In this document: piece after piece, positions 1 to 9,591 of the stretch
Layout of the letters: each line of letters opens with the position of its first letter
How positions within the stretch are numbered: position 1 is the stretch's first letter
NCBI GenBank assembly: GCA_963777975.1
Contig: CAVZSO010000002.1
Coordinates: 372,001-436,000 of the forward strand
Length of the DNA: 64,000 nucleotides
Reading direction: 5' to 3'
Source: CSP1-4 sp963777975
GTDB lineage: Bacteria; Chloroflexota; Limnocylindria; Limnocylindrales; CSP1-4
Made by a program: the position numbers and the translations under genes
Notes under the pieces: generated by a model
Told to the model about the DNA's origin: nothing
The model's input: only the letters and a program-made list of their open reading frames with translations
The model's database searches: none

Positions 1-3000
1 GATGGCACCCTGACCGATGGCGACGACTGGCGGGACGGCAGTGGCTGCTCCGGCAAGGTCAACCCGGAGAACCCGCCCATCTCGTTCCTCGACAACGACC
101 CCGTCAGCGACACGGGCGATGACGTCTTCGGCGGCGGCGCCAAAGAGGACGACACACGCACGTGGTCATACACCACTCAGAAGCCGACGCCCAAGGACGA
201 CGTCCACCACGCCATGGCGTACGCCAAGTTCGTGGGCAGCAGCGCCTACTTCTTCGCAGGCGCCGAGCGCATCGTCAACACCGGCGACACGCATATCGAC
301 TTCGAGCTCAACCGCAAGCCCTTCAAGACCTGGAGCGACGGTATCAGCAAGCCGAACCGCACGGTCGGCGACGTGCTCATCTCGCTCGAGTTCTCGAACG
401 GCGGCGACGACCCCATCGTGACCGTCTACAAGGTCACCGACGTGGTCGACCATCCGAAGGGCCAGGAGACGACCTTCAGCACCGATCTCGCCACCGCGGG
501 TGCCGTCCACTCGGCGACCAACTTCATCGACCTGGTCGATGCCGGCTTCGGCTACGACATCCCCTCGTTCGAGTTCGCCGAGACGTCGATCAACCTCGAC
601 GCACTGGGCATCAACACATCCTGCCCGGGCCTCTCGAACGGTCACATCCGGACCCGCTCCGGCGGAGACCTCGATAGCTCGCAGCTGAAGGACAACATCG
701 AGCCCTTCCCGATCGACCTCAACAACTGCGGCAAGCTGCGTATCGAGAAGCACGCCGGCTCGAACGACGGGCCCCTTCTCGGCGGCGCCGAGTTCGATAT
801 CACCCCGAACCCCATCCCGGGCGGTACGGGCACCCTCCATGTCGTCGACAACGGCGCCAATGACGGCGACGGCACCGCCGGCGAGATCGAGATCGACCCC
901 GCCAAGCCGGGCACCTACACGGTCTGCGAGACCAAGGCGCCGACCGGCTACAAGCTGCCTGCCGATCCCTGCCACGACAACGATGTGCCCCCCAACGGCA
1001 CGCACATCTTCGTCTTCGCCGATCCGCCCAAGGTCGCATCGACGACGCTCACGCTTGTCCAGGCCACTCCGCTCGACGGCAGCTTCGTGGCCGTCGGCGA
1101 CACGATCACGCCTGCGCGTCCGTGAGACCAACACGGGCGAGTCGATCCTGACCAACGTCCACGTCACGGGCACCGACTCGTGCGCCAACTGGACGGCCCA
1201 GTCCAGCAAGAACGGCGGCGCCGGGGCCTTCAACGGCAGCCTCGAACCCCACCGAATCGGTCGACTTCACGTGCTCGTTCCAGGCGCCGGCCGACAACAG
1301 CTTCTCGTGGAGCGCGCTCGGCCATGGCACCGACGAAAAGGGCGATGCCGCACCAGCGACCAACGAAGACGAGAGCGGCTCCTACGACATCCTGATGCCG
1401 GCCACCAAGCTGACCATCGACACGGACGCGCCGGCCAAGGTCCATGCCGGTGACTCCATCACCATCATCGTCAACGAGAAGAACGACGGCGAAGGCACGA
1501 TCACCAACGTGACCGTGACCGGCGTCAAGTCGTGTGCGACCTGGACACCGGCTCAGGGCTTCAGCGGCTCGCTCGCTGCTGGTGCCTCGGTCAAGTTCAG
1601 CTGCACGTTCAACGCGCCCGCGGACGACTTCACGTGGGAGGCTGATGGCCACGCCACGGACGCCCTCGGCCACGCGGTCCCGTCTGCCGGGGAGCACGTC
1701 CAAGGCAACGTCGACGTGGTCAAGCCGGCGACGGAGCTGACGCTCAAGAGCACGGTCCCGGCCAAGGTCCGGGCCGGTGATCCGGTCTCCATCGTGGTCA
1801 CCGAGAAGAACACGGGCGATGGCCCGCTGCACGACGTGACGGTCGTGACCGAAGGCGGCATCTGCGCCGTCTGGAACGCGCCCGGTGGCTTCAGCGGCAC
1901 CCTCGCCGCCGGCGCCTCGGTCGATTTCACCTGCACATTCAACGCGCCGGCCAACGGCGATGATGTCGACTGGAGCGCGCTCGGCCAGGGCAAGGACAGC
2001 CTCGACGCTGCCGCGCCCGACACCGGCGAGCATCAGAGCGGCCACATCTCGGTCATCAAGCCGGCCACCAGCCTGTCCGTCAAGACCGCGGCGCCAGCCA
2101 AGGTCCATGCCGGAGACCCGATCACGATCGTCGTGACCGAGGCCAACACGGGTGACGATGCCCTGAGCAGCGTCCACGTGGACGGCGGCGGCTTCCTGCG
2201 CGACGTGGGTCGCGGCCACGAACAAGAACGACGGCGACGGGCTCTTCATCGGCGCCCTCGGGGCCGGCGAATCCGTCGACTTCACGTGCTCCTTCAATGC
2301 CCCGGCTGACGGCACGGACGTCACCTGGAGCGCCGACGGCAAGGCCACCGACTCCCTGGGCGGACCCGCGCCTTCGGCGGGCGAGCACCAGGACGGCGCC
2401 ATCGTCGTCATCAAGCCGGCGACGACGCTGACGCTGGTCAGCGAAGTCCCGGATCCCATCCTCGAGGGCGGCACGACCGTCATCACCGTTCGTGAGACCA
2501 ACACCGGCGACGACACCCTGACCGGCGTCGACGTCGTCAACCTCGATGGCAGCAGCGACTGCCCGGACTGGGTCGCATCGGCGACCAAGGTCGGCGGTGG
2601 CGCCTTCAGCGGCTCGCTGGCCCCCGGCCAGGCGGTCGACTTCACGTGCACGGTCACGGCCGGCGATACCGACGTGATCTGGAACGGCCTGGGCAAGGGC
2701 ACCGACTCGCTCGGTGCAGCGGCCCCGGCGGCCGGCGAGGATGAGGCCGGCTCCGTCCATGTCGTCAATCCCAACATCGACGTCGTCAAGACCGCCGGCG
2801 CCAGCCTGCAGTCGCAGGTCGCCGACGGCGCCGTCTACGAGACGCTCGACGGCTCGACCGTCGTCTACAAGTACGTCGTCACGACGCTCGACCCGGATGG
2901 CCTGACAGCCGTCCAGGTCACGGACGACCGCTGCTCGCCGGTGACCTTCGTCTCCGGTGACACCGGCTCGGACGGCAAGCTGATGCCCGGCGAGAGCTGG

Positions 3001-4464
3001 ATCTTCCAGTGCTCGAAGGCGCTGACCATCGCCACGGACGGTGCTGAGGTGACGAACGTCGTCACCGCCAGCGGCCAACCCGCCCTGGGCGGCCGGGTGA
3101 GCGAGACCGACGACGCCGTCGTCGACCTGCGCCATCCGGCGGTGCTCATCGACAAGGACGAGGATGACGCGGACGATCTCGTCTTCCCCGGCCAGGTCGT
3201 GACCTACACGTTGACCCTCACCGTGACGGGCGGCCCGACGGATCTCGTCGTGACCGACAAGCTGCCGGCCGGCGTCACCTTCGACAGCGCATCTGACGGC
3301 GGCACGGAAGCAGCCGGCGTCATCACCTGGAACCTGACCAACGTCGCCGACGGCCAGACCGAGCTGACCTACCAGGTCACGGTCACCGCCGAGAGCGGCA
3401 CCCTGCCCAACCACGCCCAGGCATGCGTCCCGGCCTTCAACGGCTTCGAGCAGGCCTGCGACGGCGCCGATGACGTGGTCCGGGTCCCGGGCCTTCACAT
3501 CACCAAGATCGTCGATGACAAGGATGGCGTCGTGGCACCCGGCCAGACGCTCCACTACACCCTCGAGGTCTCCGTCGTCGACGGTCCGTTCCCGGATGCC
3601 GTCATCATCGACACGCTGCCACCGGGCCAGACGGTCTTGGGCAACGTGACCTCCGACCCCCCGGCCGACGCCACCTTCGAAGGCGTCGCGACCGTGACCT
3701 GGAAGTACGACAGTCTCCCGGACGGGACGACGACCCTCGAGTTCGACGCCGTTGTCGATGATCCCGCGACGCCTGGCTCGCAGACGAACGTGGCCGAGGT
3801 CTGTGCCAGTGTCGAGATCGGCCAAGAGACCGTCGAGATCTGCGATGACGACGCCGTCACCGTCCGCGTGCCGACCCTGACGATCCTCAAGGATCTGACG
3901 TCCGGCAACACGGCCGGCAGCGATCCCAAGCTTGGCCCGCTGGCCAAGGTCGGCGACACGCTTCTCTACACCCTGACCTACACCCTGACGGACGGCCCGG
4001 TCACCGATGCCGTCATCACCGATCCCATCAAGCCCGGCCTGAAGTACGTGCCCGATAGCGCGTCGAACGGCGGCGTCCTCGTCGGCGCCGACGGTAGCGG
4101 CTTCGGAGGCACGGTCACCTGGAACCTCGGCACCATCGAGGAAGACGGCACCTATACGGTCACGTACAAGGTCACCGTCCTCGGCACCGCCGACGAGCAG
4201 ACACAGCCCATCGTCAACGTGGCGACCATCGTCTCCGACGAGACGCCACCGGACGACGACGACGCGACGGTCGGCGTCAACCCGCCGCCCAGCGTCGCCT
4301 CTCCCACGCCCACCCTGCCAAGCACCGACACGTCCGACACCAGCGGTGGCACCAGCGGCGGCTCCGGCCTGGCGCTGATCCTCCTCCTGGCCGTTGGCAT
4401 CCTCGGCGGTATCGGCCTCCTGGCTCCGGCCCCGGCCCGCCGTCGCTCGCGAGACCGCGACTAG
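1..4464 (+). CDS. Giant surface adhesin with SpaA-like, tandem Ig-like and DUF11 domains (5' partial, frameshifted)
   Basis: The gene enters from the left edge in frame 1, so its signal peptide is missing. The product is an extracellular structural or adhesive protein. Order seen: an N-terminal globular region; a SpaA/prealbumin-like domain at about 730-1030 (starts GKLRIEKH, ends in a YTVCETKAPTGYKLP-type strand); five repeats of about 110 residues (nt ~1036-2775), each with TNTGD, a Cys-x-x-W pair and SVDFTCTFNAP-like motifs; then four DUF11-like units (each with VxYxxxVT and TDxLPxG motifs). The C-terminus is a Thr/Pro stalk, TLPSTDT, a Gly/Ser linker, one membrane helix and an Arg-rich tail. 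Reading continues only if three +1 shifts are allowed, near 1110 (extra C), 1245 (extra C) and 2185 (extra T); the repeats themselves prove the intended frame. Probably sequencing errors. It is followed by a strong hairpin. The function as an adhesin or pilus-like stalk is inferred. Confidence 0.8.
1036..2775 (+). repeat. Five tandem ~340-bp repeats encoding ~110-residue Ig-like units
   Basis: Inside the adhesin gene, units start near 1036, 1396, 1731, 2061 and 2411. Each reads KPAT-x-LTL, then AKVxAGDxxxIxVxE, TNTGD or a variant, a Cys, FSGSLAxGxSVDFTC, and ends before the next VVKPAT. They diverge enough to be stable but are clearly one family. Two of the three frameshifts in the gene lie in the first unit and one in the fourth. 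Confidence 0.8.
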
Positions 4465-4554
4465 CGATCCCGCACGGGGCGCGGACCGACGCCTCTGACC
4501 ATCGCGGGGCATCGACGGTCGGGTGCCCACCGACCCTGGGGTTCCCGAGACCCG

Positions 4555-4586
4555 GGTGAAGGCGAGCCGAAAGGCTCGCCTTCACC
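4555..4586 (+). terminator. Perfect 14-bp hairpin after the adhesin gene
   Basis: Stem 4555-4568 pairs perfectly with 4573-4586 around a GAAA tetraloop. It lies about 90 nt after the adhesin stop. There is no long T-run, which is common for terminators in high-GC genomes. Confidence 0.75.
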
Positions 4587-4722
4587 ATGTCCGGCGCGGT
4601 CGTGGTACGAAGGTCCCAAGGCGCGATGGGACGGGCGGTGCCGATGGTCCACACTTTCGGTCGGCCGCTTGTGCAGTCTTGTGTGGTTTGGTGGGATACG
4701 CATATCTGATGACCTGCGATTG

Positions 4723-4737
4723 GTACTGGACGAGTAC
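4723..4737 (+). promoter_or_regulatory. Palindromic operator GTACT-GGACG-AGTAC
   Basis: Perfect 5-bp arms GTACT/AGTAC around GGACG, 88 nt before the start codon of the next gene. The same element, with one spacer change, lies upstream of the following gene at 5768-5782. The flanks also match in part (TACGC about 20 nt before it; CTCGGG(G/A) and ATCGATGA around the start codon). It is probably a regulator binding site or part of a shared promoter. The rest of the 4465-4825 gap holds the hairpin above and no convincing gene. Confidence 0.6.
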
Positions 4738-4825
4738 TACCGCGTGAGTGACACTACGGCTCCGCCGCTGAACACGACGGACGTGGACCTATCCCACGGC
4801 ACGCATCATCTCGGGAGTCACATCG

Positions 4826-5593
4826 ATGAAGGCCTCTCCTCCCGGCGGCGATCCGGGCATCTCCAGGTCCAGGCTCGCTCGACAGCTCGCGCTCCTGGCG
4901 ATCTGTGGGCTGGCCGCCGCCGCGCTCGTCGCCCCTGCAGCCTCAGCGGCCTCGGGTGCGATCTGGACGACGCAGGAGACCTGCAACACGCCCGCCGACC
5001 AGGACGCCAACCACTACGCCGTCGGCGAGACCGTCCACATCCGCGGCGACGGGTTCGACCGCCACGACGGCGTTTTCGTGGACGATCACGGGCCAGCCGG
5101 GTGGCGCCAGCTCCGATCCCGGTCAGGTCGTGGCCTCCGGCGACAGCAGCACGGATGCCACCGGCTACTTCTGCTTGGCTGCCTATACCGTCCTTCCCGG
5201 CGATGATGGTGAGTACACCGTCGACGTGACGCTCGAGGGCGCCAAGAACGACAACTATCGCGTCGAAGGTGCCGTGCCGACGGCAACCGCGACGGCGACC
5301 GCGACGCACCGCCGCCGAGCCGCCAGCCGCGTCGCGCGACCGCCACCGCGACGGCGACCGCCACCTCGACGCCGACCGCCACCTCGACCGCGACCGCCAC
5401 CGCCACGCTCCCCGGCACTGGCGCCACACCGACGGGCGGTGAGGCTGCCGCGACACCGACGCTGCCGAGCACATCGACCGAGGATCCCGCGAATGGATCC
5501 GGTGGAGCGCCACTGGCGCTTCTCCTGATCCTCCTCGGCACCGGTGCTGCCGGGCTGGTCTTCCTCAACCCGCTGGGCAAGCGTACTCGCTGA
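4826..5593 (+). CDS. Small secreted protein with Thr/Ala stalk and LPSTST-type anchor tail (frameshifted)
   Basis: Starts at ATG 4826 with GGGAG upstream. Residues 1-42 form a signal peptide (basic start, AICGLAAAALVAPAASA hydrophobic core and cleavage site). The mature part begins IWTTQETCN and continues, after a +1 shift near 5075, with FSWTITGQPGGA and GYFCLAAYTVLPGDDGEY, an all-beta domain of unknown family. A second shift (-1 or +2) near 5300-5340 restores a TATATATSTP-type stalk, then TLPSTSTEDPANG, a membrane helix and the tail GKRTR, ending at TGA 5593. The tail closely matches that of the next gene and resembles that of the previous one. The frameshifts are probably sequence errors. 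Function unknown; a cell-surface role is inferred from the architecture. Confidence 0.65.
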
Positions 5594-5634
5594 CCAACGG
5601 CCGGGGCGGCCCCCGGTTCCACAGCAGATCGGCA

Positions 5635-5669
5635 TGAAGGGCACGGGCCATCGGGGCTCGTGCCCTTCA
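5635..5669 (+). terminator. 11-bp hairpin after the small surface protein
   Basis: Arms 5635-5645 and 5659-5669 (TGAAGGGCACG and its complement) enclose a 13-nt loop, about 40 nt after the stop codon at 5593. Like the hairpin at 4555 it includes a GAAGG arm. Confidence 0.65.
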
Positions 5670-5767
5670 GCCATGCATGCGTGCGTTCGGACCGCGCTCG
5701 TCGCGTCGTGGCGGGCGACGCGATCGTCTTCGCACGTGTTACGCGGATGAGACGGGCGCGTACGAAA

Positions 5768-5782
5768 GTACTAGACGAGTAC
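5768..5782 (+). promoter_or_regulatory. Palindromic operator GTACT-AGACG-AGTAC (second copy)
   Basis: Same dyad as at 4723-4737: identical arms, spacer AGACG instead of GGACG. It lies 92 nt before the ATG at 5875, almost the same distance as the first copy from its gene. This strongly suggests co-regulation of the two genes. Confidence 0.6.
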
Positions 5783-5874
5783 CAGCCCCATGCCAGAGAC
5801 TAGAGGCGCATCGCTATGGCGATGCACGCAGGGCGTTTCCTGCGGTAGCACTCATCAGTCTCGGGGACCTATCG

Positions 5875-6795
5875 ATGATTGCGCGTACCGTTCTGGGACC
5901 GACGATGGTCCCGCGTTCCCGTCTTGGCCGTCGCCTGGCAGTGCTCGTCGTCTTCGGGATGGCGTGCTACTCGCTGTTCGGCGGTCTGGCCGTCGTGGCG
6001 GCTTTCACGGCTGGCGACAACGGCCATCCGACGAGCGGTCCGTACTCCGACCTCAAGGGCGGCAGTGGGACCTTTACGTTCCAGAGCAACGGTCAGTTGA
6101 CCTGCAATGGCGATGACGGCGCACTGGGCTTCTCCTTCCACCTGAACTATTCGGGCGCGAGTCTTCCCGCGGGCGCGAAGATCGTCGTCTATCTCTCCCC
6201 CAACCAGGGTGCCATCAATGGCAATGCTGGTGGAGATGTTGCCGGTTACATCGCTCAGGTCGAGTCCAACTTCGTGGTCCTGGACGTCGGCGGGCTTACC
6301 GGGAGCGGATCGTTGAACGTCAGCCTGCCGGTCACGCACAGCTTCACGCTCGCCAGCGGCGGCGTGCTCGGCGTGATCGCGACCGAGAGCGATGGCACGA
6401 GCGTCTCGACGTCGAAGACCAATTCGCTGAACTGCACCGAAGCGGCAGCCACCCCGAGCCCGTCGCCGAGCCCGACGGGCACCGAGATCGCAGCCACTCC
6501 AAGCCCATCGCCGTCGCCGAGCCCGACCGGAACGGAGATCGCGGCCACTCCGAGCCCATCCCCGTCGCCGAGCCCTTCGGGCACGGAGGCGGCGGCCACG
6601 CCGACCCTTCCGGCCAGCGGCAGCGAGAAGCCCGCGAACGGCACGCCGCCGCCGTCGCTTCCGAGTACGTCGACCGACGATCGATCACAGCAGGGTGGTG
6701 GCGGCGGCCCACTGATGCTCCTGCTGGTCCTGCTTGGCGCCGGGGCGGCAGGCCTCGTGGTCCTCAGGCCGAGCTCGATCCGCATCCGCAAGTAG
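5875..6795 (+). CDS. Secreted Ser/Pro-repeat protein with LPSTST-type anchor tail
   Basis: I choose ATG 5875 (306 aa) over the longer frame from 5677, because the sequence around it (CTCGGGGACCTATCGATGA) matches the start region of the preceding gene and leaves the shared operator upstream. Residues 1-45 form a signal peptide (RRLAVLVVFGMACYSLFGGL core). Residues ~50-185 form a beta-rich domain (FTFQSNGQLTCNG, LPAGAKIVVYLSP, LNVSLPVTHSFTL) that I cannot assign. It is followed by three PSPSPSP-GTE repeats, LPASGSEKPANG, then LPSTSTDD, a Gly-rich linker, one helix (LMLLLVLLGAGAAGLVVL) and the basic end RIRK. Likely displayed on the cell surface. No frameshift here. It is the third of three adjacent genes with this tail. 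Confidence 0.75.
   Translation: MIARTVLGPTMVPRSRLGRRLAVLVVFGMACYSLFGGLAVVAAFTAGDNGHPTSGPYSDLKGGSGTFTFQSNGQLTCNGDDGALGFSFHLNYSGASLPAGAKIVVYLSPNQGAINGNAGGDVAGYIAQVESNFVVLDVGGLTGSGSLNVSLPVTHSFTLASGGVLGVIATESDGTSVSTSKTNSLNCTEAAATPSPSPSPTGTEIAATPSPSPSPSPTGTEIAATPSPSPSPSPSGTEAAATPTLPASGSEKPANGTPPPSLPSTSTDDRSQQGGGGGPLMLLLVLLGAGAAGLVVLRPSSIRIRK
6445..6591 (+). repeat. Three tandem 45-51 bp repeats encoding PSPSPSP-GTE-(I/A)AAT
   Basis: Units are 6445-6489 (45 bp), 6490-6540 (51 bp) and 6541-6591 (51 bp). The first is shorter by one Pro-Ser pair. They form the stalk between the beta domain and the anchor tail. Confidence 0.85.
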
Positions 6796-6857
6796 GGCAT
6801 CGGTCCGCCCCGCGGCCGACCAGGTGACTCGCGACCGAGCCGCATCGACCAGGACGG

Positions 6858-6891
6858 ACGACGAGGGGGGCGCGCCGCGCCCCACGTCGTT
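6858..6891. terminator. GC-rich hairpin between convergent genes
   Basis: GGGGCGCG (6867-6874) faces CGCGCCCC (6876-6883), flanked by ACGACG/CGTCGT. It sits between the stop of the surface protein (6795) and the stop of the minus-strand MBL gene (6917), so it could serve both strands. Confidence 0.45.
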
Positions 6892-6916
6892 CGCGACGCG
6901 TGAAGGCGGGGAACGG

Positions 6917-7696
6917 CTAGCCGCCGATCATGACCTCCATGCCTGGGGCCGCCAGGTCGGACGGGCCATCGAACGCTCGTCGGGCGATCCCGAGCGACGC
7001 GATGGGGCGGCCCTCGTCGAGCACGTGGGTCAGGATCAGGCGGCTGGCTCGACCATCGCGAGCGACGCCGGCGGCCTGCTCCGCGGTCATGTGCCAGGCA
7101 GCCTCGACCGGGGCGATGGTGCCCCAGGCAGCCTCTGACAGGAGGGTGTCGCCTGGTCGGACGAGTTCCAGCAGGTCCTCGGGTCGGCCGCAATCGCCGG
7201 AGTAGACGAGGCCCGGGCCGTCGTCGCCGATCGAGACCCGGAAGCCGTACGAGTCGTCGGTGTGGGTCACGCGACGCGCTTCGACCGTCAGGGCGCCCAC
7301 GCGATAGGCGCCCACCGAGAGGGTCGGTCCGGGCAGCTCGTCGAGAAAGCCCTCGACACCGTTGAGCACGTCGTAACGCTCGCGGATGCCGGCCGGCGCC
7401 GTGAGTGGCACCGAGCCCTCGGTGGCAGCGGCGTACTTGAGGTAGTGGCGCAGCGGGACCAGGTCGATGTGATGATCGGGGTGCAGATGGCTGACGAAGA
7501 TGCCGTCGATCGTCCGCGGCTCCATGCGTGCGCCGAGAGAGGCGAACGAGCCATGTCCGATGTCCAGGACGATGCGGGTTCCGCCACCTTCGACCACGTA
7601 GCACGACGAGGTACGGCCGCGCCGACGCGTATAGGCAGGCCCGGGACCGATCACCGTCAGGCGCAACTCAGGCATGTGCGCGTCAGCGTACGACAT
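6917..7696 (-). CDS. MBL-fold (RNase Z-like) metal-dependent hydrolase
   Basis: 259 aa from ATG 7696; ATG 7675 (MPELRLTVIG) is an equally possible start. The metallo-beta-lactamase signature is clear: SHLHPDHH (HxHxDH), then THTDD, YSGDCG and LILTHV for the remaining metal ligands. TSSCYVVEGGGTRIVLDIG at the N-terminus is typical of the arylsulfatase/RNase Z-like branch. It is the last gene of the minus-strand block tdh-kbl-HAD-MBL, 8 nt after the HAD stop, so probably co-transcribed. The substrate cannot be told from sequence. Confidence 0.85.
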   Translation of the reverse strand: MSYADAHMPELRLTVIGPGPAYTRRRGRTSSCYVVEGGGTRIVLDIGHGSFASLGARMEPRTIDGIFVSHLHPDHHIDLVPLRHYLKYAAATEGSVPLTAPAGIRERYDVLNGVEGFLDELPGPTLSVGAYRVGALTVEARRVTHTDDSYGFRVSIGDDGPGLVYSGDCGRPEDLLELVRPGDTLLSEAAWGTIAPVEAAWHMTAEQAAGVARDGRASRLILTHVLDEGRPIASLGIARRAFDGPSDLAAPGMEVMIGG

Positions 7697-7704
7697 GCCC
7701 GGTG

Positions 7705-8379
7705 TCAGCTTGGCGACAGTCCGTCGCCCGGCACGCTCGACGCTGCGGTCCAGCACTCGTCGATGCGATCGACGAGCTCGCTGAGGCTGGTGACGACCAG
7801 GGCGGCCTGGCTCGGCGCCTCTGTCGGGATGACGCCCCACGGGCCGCGTCGCAGCCAGACTGCGCGCATGCTGGCTTCGGCTGCCGGGACGACGTCGTTG
7901 TCGATGCGGTCGCCGACGTACGCCACGTCCGTGGGATCCGGACCACCTAGCAGCGCCAGGGTCCGCTCGAAGAATGCGGCGGCGGGTTTGGCCACGCCGA
8001 GCTCTTCGCTCATGGCCACGACCTCGACATCGAAGCCCAGTGCGCGCAGCTCGCTGGTCCTCGACGCGGGCTGGTTGGCGACGATGGCCACCCGGAAGCC
8101 CCGGTCGCGGAGACCGTCGATGGCCCCCAGGGCGTCGGCGTAGAGATCGTCGGCACGGAAGCCCCCGTACAGGCGCTCCACCGTCTCAAGGTGGCGTCGC
8201 CAATCGGGCGCGTTCACCATATCGAAGACGTGGCGATAGTCCCAGCCACGCTCGACCGCCGCGCCCAGGGCGGCCATGAAGGTCAGCCGAGGGATGCCCA
8301 GTACGTCGGCCCAGGTGCCCCAGACGCGCGTCTCGTCGATGAGCGTCTCGCCGACATCGAGACAGACCCAGCGGGCCAT
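7705..8379 (-). CDS. HAD-superfamily hydrolase (phosphatase-like)
   Basis: 224 aa. HAD motifs in order: LDVGETLID (motif I, nucleophile Asp8; the usual second Asp is replaced, as in the DVGET subgroup), VAIVANQ (motif II, with N-Q after the strand), VAKPAAAFF (motif III Lys) and YVGDRIDND (motif IV acidic cluster). An alpha-helical cap lies between motifs I and II. The ATG shares one base with the TGA of kbl (TGATG), so the two are translationally coupled. Likely a small-molecule phosphatase; substrate unknown. Confidence 0.85.
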   Translation of the reverse strand: MARWVCLDVGETLIDETRVWGTWADVLGIPRLTFMAALGAAVERGWDYRHVFDMVNAPDWRRHLETVERLYGGFRADDLYADALGAIDGLRDRGFRVAIVANQPASRTSELRALGFDVEVVAMSEELGVAKPAAAFFERTLALLGGPDPTDVAYVGDRIDNDVVPAAEASMRAVWLRRGPWGVIPTEAPSQAALVVTSLSELVDRIDECWTAASSVPGDGLSPS

Positions 8380-9587
8380 CAGATGAGCCGCAGCTCCCGC
8401 CCTGCGTCGCCGAAGGCATCCAGGCAGGTCTGGAGGTCGTCCCGGCTGTGCTCGCTGGTCACGATGGTGCGGATGCGAGCCCGATCGATGGCCACGGTCG
8501 GGAAGACGACCGCCTGCGCGAAGACGCCACGCTCGAGCAACCGCTGGCTGAGGTCGGCGGCGTGGTCGGAGGTACCGACGATGACCGGCGTGATCGGCGT
8601 CTCCGAGGATCCGGTGTCGAAGCCGAGCGCGGTCAGCCCAGCTTTGAAGAATCGGGTGTTCTCCCAGAGGCGCGCGATCCGCTCCGGCTCCGCCTCGAGG
8701 ACATCGATGGCGGCCAGACAGGCTGCCGCCACGGCCGGTGGCTGGGACGTCGAGAAGAGGAACGGCCGCGCTCGCTGGACGAGGTAGTCGCGCAGGTGCT
8801 GGCGGCCGGCGACGTATCCGCCGACGACCCCGAGGGCCTTGGACAGGGTGCCGACCTGGATGTCGACGCGCCCGTGGAGATCGAAGTGGTCGACCGTGCC
8901 GCGGCCGTTGCGCCCGAGGACGCCCGAGGCGTGGGCATCGTCGATCATCACCGAGGCTTCGTACCGATCGGCGACGTCGCAGATGTCCGCCAGCGGTGCG
9001 ATGTCGCCGTCCATGCTGAAGACGCCATCGGTGATGACCAGGATGTGCTGGTAGGCGCCCTTGGGGCCGCCGGAGGCCCGAGCGTCGCGCAGGACGCGCT
9101 CGAGGCCATCCACATCGCGGTGCGGGTAGACGGCCCGGGAGGCCTTGGAGAGCCGGACGCCATCGATGATCGAGGCGTGATTGAGCTCGTCGCTGACGAT
9201 CAGGTCGCGCTCGCCGGTGATGGTCGGGATGACCCCCGAGTTGGCCGTGAAGCCTGACTGGAAGGTGAGCGTCGCCTCGACGTGCTTGAAGGCCGCCAGG
9301 CGTCGCTCGAGCTCCTCATGGAGCTCCATGGTGCCCGCGATGGTGCGCACCGCCCCGGAACCGACGCCCAGATCGCGAACGGCCGCCAGGGCCGCGTCGA
9401 CGAGCTGGGGATGCGTGGCCAGGCCCAGATAGTTGTTCGACGATAGGCTGATGACCGCTCGTCCGTCCATCGTCGTGCGTGGCGCCTGCGGACCGGACAT
9501 CACGCGCAGCGGGCGGTAGAGCGACTGTCGCTTGAGCTCCGCGATCTCGACGTCCAGATAGGCGAGGGGATCGGGTCGATCCGTCAT
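8379..9587 (-). CDS. kbl: 2-amino-3-ketobutyrate CoA ligase (glycine C-acetyltransferase)
   Basis: 402 aa from ATG 9587. Alpha-oxoamine synthase family of PLP enzymes: SSNNYLGLATHP near the N-terminus, GSGAVRTIAGT, the DDAHASGVLG motif, and the PLP lysine in TLSKALGVVGGY. It cleaves 2-amino-3-ketobutyrate with CoA to glycine and acetyl-CoA, the second step of threonine degradation. It starts 4 nt after the tdh stop, the classic tdh-kbl pairing, which separates it from the related biotin enzyme BioF. Downstream it overlaps the HAD gene. Confidence 0.93.
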   Translation of the reverse strand: MTDRPDPLAYLDVEIAELKRQSLYRPLRVMSGPQAPRTTMDGRAVISLSSNNYLGLATHPQLVDAALAAVRDLGVGSGAVRTIAGTMELHEELERRLAAFKHVEATLTFQSGFTANSGVIPTITGERDLIVSDELNHASIIDGVRLSKASRAVYPHRDVDGLERVLRDARASGGPKGAYQHILVITDGVFSMDGDIAPLADICDVADRYEASVMIDDAHASGVLGRNGRGTVDHFDLHGRVDIQVGTLSKALGVVGGYVAGRQHLRDYLVQRARPFLFSTSQPPAVAAACLAAIDVLEAEPERIARLWENTRFFKAGLTALGFDTGSSETPITPVIVGTSDHAADLSQRLLERGVFAQAVVFPTVAIDRARIRTIVTSEHSRDDLQTCLDAFGDAGRELRLI

Positions 9588-9591
9588 CGTG

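Noticed and set aside
1100..2200. Programmed frameshifting in the adhesin
   Set aside because: No slippery heptamer or stimulatory structure that I can see, and the same type of shift occurs in unrelated genes across the window.
4300..4464. Canonical LPxTG sortase signal
   Set aside because: The motif is LPSTD/LPSTS, lacking the Gly; reported only as a variant.
2122..4530. 802-residue minus-strand open frame opposite the adhesin
   Set aside because: It is a shadow of the high-GC coding strand: low-complexity Arg/Asp/Gly-rich product, no motifs, and the plus strand has clear domains.
5677..5874. Longer N-terminus for the third surface protein
   Set aside because: It would place the shared operator inside the coding region and lacks a signal-peptide start; ATG 5875 matches the neighbour's start region.
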